This document shows positions 62,137 through 64,000 of a stretch of DNA of 64,000 nt, piece by piece. Position 1 is the stretch's first letter; each line of letters starts with the position of its first letter. Location of the stretch: assembly GCF_030056665.1 (NCBI RefSeq), contig NZ_JASHIG010000033.1; one strand, given 5' to 3'. Position numbers and translations under genes: made by a program. Below the pieces are notes generated by a model that worked only from the letters and a program-made list of their open reading frames with translations, was not told where the DNA came from and did no database searches. The DNA comes from Flectobacillus roseus. GTDB taxonomy: Bacteria > Bacteroidota > Bacteroidia > Cytophagales > Spirosomataceae.

Positions 62137-64000
62137 TTACAAACTTATGTTGAGCCCTATTGTGATATTTTTCTGGATTGGATACACAGCACCTCTACCA
62201 TTGCCCAATTCAGGATCCCAATAATCAAAGGCGCTCCATGTGAGTAAGTTCAAACCTGCAACATAAAATCGCATGGTATTCACTTTTAATTTTTGAGTTA
62301 GTTTTTTAGGTATCGTATAGCCTACTTCCACAGTTTTCAAACGCAGATAGGTTGCATCTCTGAGCCACCATGTTGAGGAGCGAAAGTTATTTGAATTTGT
62401 TCCAAATGAAAGTCTAGGAAAAACAACATCTTGACTAGGATTTTCAGTTGTCCATCTACTAAGTGCATTGATATTGACATTTCCTCGCAAACCTCCCTCA
62501 GCAAATGGATAGAAACCTACCCCACCCAACATAAAGCTCATAGTACCAGCTCCTTGAAAAAAGGCAGATACATCAAAGCCTTTAAAACCCAACGTTGTAC
62601 CAAAGCCGTATACCAATTGCGGTGTCGGTGGGTTGCCAATGGCAACTTCGTCGTAGGAGTCGATAACACCATCTCCATTGACATCCTTGTATTTGATATC
62701 GCCAACTCGAACTGGTCCGAAGGTCTGTTTTGGAGAACTACTAATTTCATCTTCTGAATTAAAAAGTCCTTCGGCGATTAACCCGAATGGCTGTTGGTAG
62801 CGATTGCCTCTTCTGTTTTGATAGATATATTTATAGTCAGGAGCATCGTCGTTTACCAAAGTATTTTTTACGTAGGTTACATTTGCCTTCAACCCAAGAT
62901 TAAGCTTGCCAATTTTTTTGTTGTATTCCATGTTGGCATCAATACCTTTATTTTCAAACTCTCCAATGTTTCCCCAAGGGTTATTTTGTAGTCCGAGAAT
63001 TGCTGGCAAAGAGTTTCTTTGCATAAAAATTCCAGTTCTGTTTCTTTTGAAAATATCAGCCTGTAGATAAAAACCACGCAGAAAACGAACCTCCATGCCT
63101 ATATTCGCTTCTACTTCCTGCTCCCATGTCAAATCGGCTCCCCATTGATCTTCACCTCTCCCTCCAAAGCCATTGTTTACATCTTGACCAAAGGTGTATC
63201 CTCCATTTCCTCCGCCAACTGTAGTCAAGTAAGCAAAACGACGACCACCAATTTGATCATTTCCTTTCAGCCCGTAGGAGGCTCTCAATTTTAAGTATTG
63301 AAGGGCATCATTATCTTTAAAAAAGGGTTCTTGAGAAACCACCCAACCAGCAGCCACTGCGGGGAAAAATCCAAATCTATGCCCTTTAGCAAAGTTTTCT
63401 GAGCCATTATAACCAGCATTAAATTCAAAGAAGTACTTAGACTTGAAACTGTATGAAAGTCTACCTACCACGCCTTGCAATCTAAATGGCAGTGAACTAA
63501 TCGCATCAGTAGCATCAGCATTTTGGTAATCTTGTTGATTGTATAAAATCAGACCACTGACAGAATGTTGTCCAAATGTACGGTCATAGTTCAAGTTTGC
63601 CTGCATGTATATACGTCTGTTTCCACCTGAAGATTTTGAGAACCCTAAATCAGCATTTCCATTTACCAGCTTAGTCAGTAATAAATTACCGTTGGCATCT
63701 CTGGTTGGAGCAGTATAAGTGTCTACGGCAGAACGATAGCGCTGAATAAAGTGGTAATTATAGCCATCAAAGGCGAACTTTCCTGAAACCTTCAAACCTG
63801 CTGTAATACTCGAAAGATCTTGATTAAGCGTCAAATCAGACTGAATATTGTTTCTCCATTCGGTAGCAAAACCCTTGCCCGTCAGTGACTGATAGGGGTT
63901 GGTTATACCATTCACGCCACCATAGACAAAACCCGCAGGGTTGTTATAAGGATATGTTGGAGAATATCCCACTGGTGTGTTGAAAAGTGCATCGCCCCAA
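62137..64000 (-). CDS. SusC/RagA-family TonB-linked outer-membrane protein, partial
   Basis: The C-terminal part of a SusC-like transporter; the frame stays open to the window edge, reading WGDALFNTPVGYSPTYPYNN at the start, so the signal peptide, carboxypeptidase-like domain and plug lie outside. About 621 residues of the barrel are present with the SusC features EANIGMEVRFLRGFYLQADI, GDIKYKDVNGDGVIDSYDE and RDATYLRLKTVEVGYTIPKK. The C-terminus ends NITIGLNISL. It precedes the SusD gene by 72 nt. Together they form the import pair of a polysaccharide-use locus that continues to the right. Confidence 0.93.
   Translation of the reverse strand, partial: WGDALFNTPVGYSPTYPYNNPAGFVYGGVNGITNPYQSLTGKGFATEWRNNIQSDLTLNQDLSSITAGLKVSGKFAFDGYNYHFIQRYRSAVDTYTAPTRDANGNLLLTKLVNGNADLGFSKSSGGNRRIYMQANLNYDRTFGQHSVSGLILYNQQDYQNADATDAISSLPFRLQGVVGRLSYSFKSKYFFEFNAGYNGSENFAKGHRFGFFPAVAAGWVVSQEPFFKDNDALQYLKLRASYGLKGNDQIGGRRFAYLTTVGGGNGGYTFGQDVNNGFGGRGEDQWGADLTWEQEVEANIGMEVRFLRGFYLQADIFKRNRTGIFMQRNSLPAILGLQNNPWGNIGEFENKGIDANMEYNKKIGKLNLGLKANVTYVKNTLVNDDAPDYKYIYQNRRGNRYQQPFGLIAEGLFNSEDEISSSPKQTFGPVRVGDIKYKDVNGDGVIDSYDEVAIGNPPTPQLVYGFGTTLGFKGFDVSAFFQGAGTMSFMLGGVGFYPFAEGGLRGNVNINALSRWTTENPSQDVVFPRLSFGTNSNNFRSSTWWLRDATYLRLKTVEVGYTIPKKLTQKLKVNTMRFYVAGLNLLTWSAFDYWDPELGNGRGAVYPIQKNITIGLNISL

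Overview
This 64 kb window looks like the chromosome of a Bacteroidota bacterium, most likely a Cytophagales member (Spirosomataceae-like, for example the Flectobacillus, Arcicella or Emticicia group; the genus is a guess). The grounds are low-to-moderate GC, start sites without Shine-Dalgarno sequences, many Bacteroidota-typical proteins (SusC/SusD pair, DUF4468 pair, DUF6132, TonB receptors with carboxypeptidase-regulatory-like N-termini) and carbohydrate-active enzymes. No tRNA, rRNA, CRISPR array or transposase gene was recognised.

Layout. 1-3.3 kb: a small orphan ORF, then an XRE-cupin regulator behind a 39-nt perfect palindrome, then a GH39-type glycosidase. 3.3-10.6 kb: a PL4 rhamnogalacturonan lyase, an orphan secreted protein, two DUF4468 paralogues and a siderophore-type TonB receptor with a 41-nt palindrome in its promoter region. 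10.8-20.3 kb: a heavy-metal efflux locus read right to left (response regulator, histidine kinase, TolC-like protein, membrane-fusion lipoprotein, MgtE magnesium transporter, DUF190 protein, CusA/CzcA pump). MgtE and DUF190 are inserted inside the pump set. 20.9-27.6 kb: secreted and outer-membrane proteins plus a probable thiosulfate-oxidation cluster (OprD-like porin, periplasmic DsrE protein, TsdA-like dihaem cytochrome, DUF6132). 27.7-35.8 kb: a second RND pump set with its own two-component system. 36-40.4 kb: VOC and RDD proteins, then a GH106 alpha-L-rhamnosidase with a palindromic putative operator.

40.6-51.8 kb is an accessory region on the minus strand. It holds lineage-specific orphan genes, at least two decayed genes (near 41.4 and 49.6 kb) and a third doubtful one (near 43.9 kb). 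It also holds a RloC/PrrC-like AAA ATPase with a candidate C-terminal nuclease site, and a patatin-like phospholipase. 52-56.7 kb: a three-gene operon of GH127 beta-L-arabinofuranosidase, secreted esterase and secreted serine hydrolase. 57-59.7 kb: FMN reductase, AraC regulator and SDR oxidoreductase. 60.3 kb to the end: a SusD gene and the C-terminal part of a SusC gene that runs off the window. PL4, GH106, GH127, GH39 and the SusCD pair together suggest use of pectin side chains (rhamnogalacturonan I, arabinan), though the genes are scattered rather than in one compact locus.

The most unusual structure is in the intergenic DNA. It carries at least five families of dispersed palindromic repeats. 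One composite family of about 150 nt, with two hairpins, sits just downstream of stop codons in a constant polarity relative to the upstream gene at all five sites seen.
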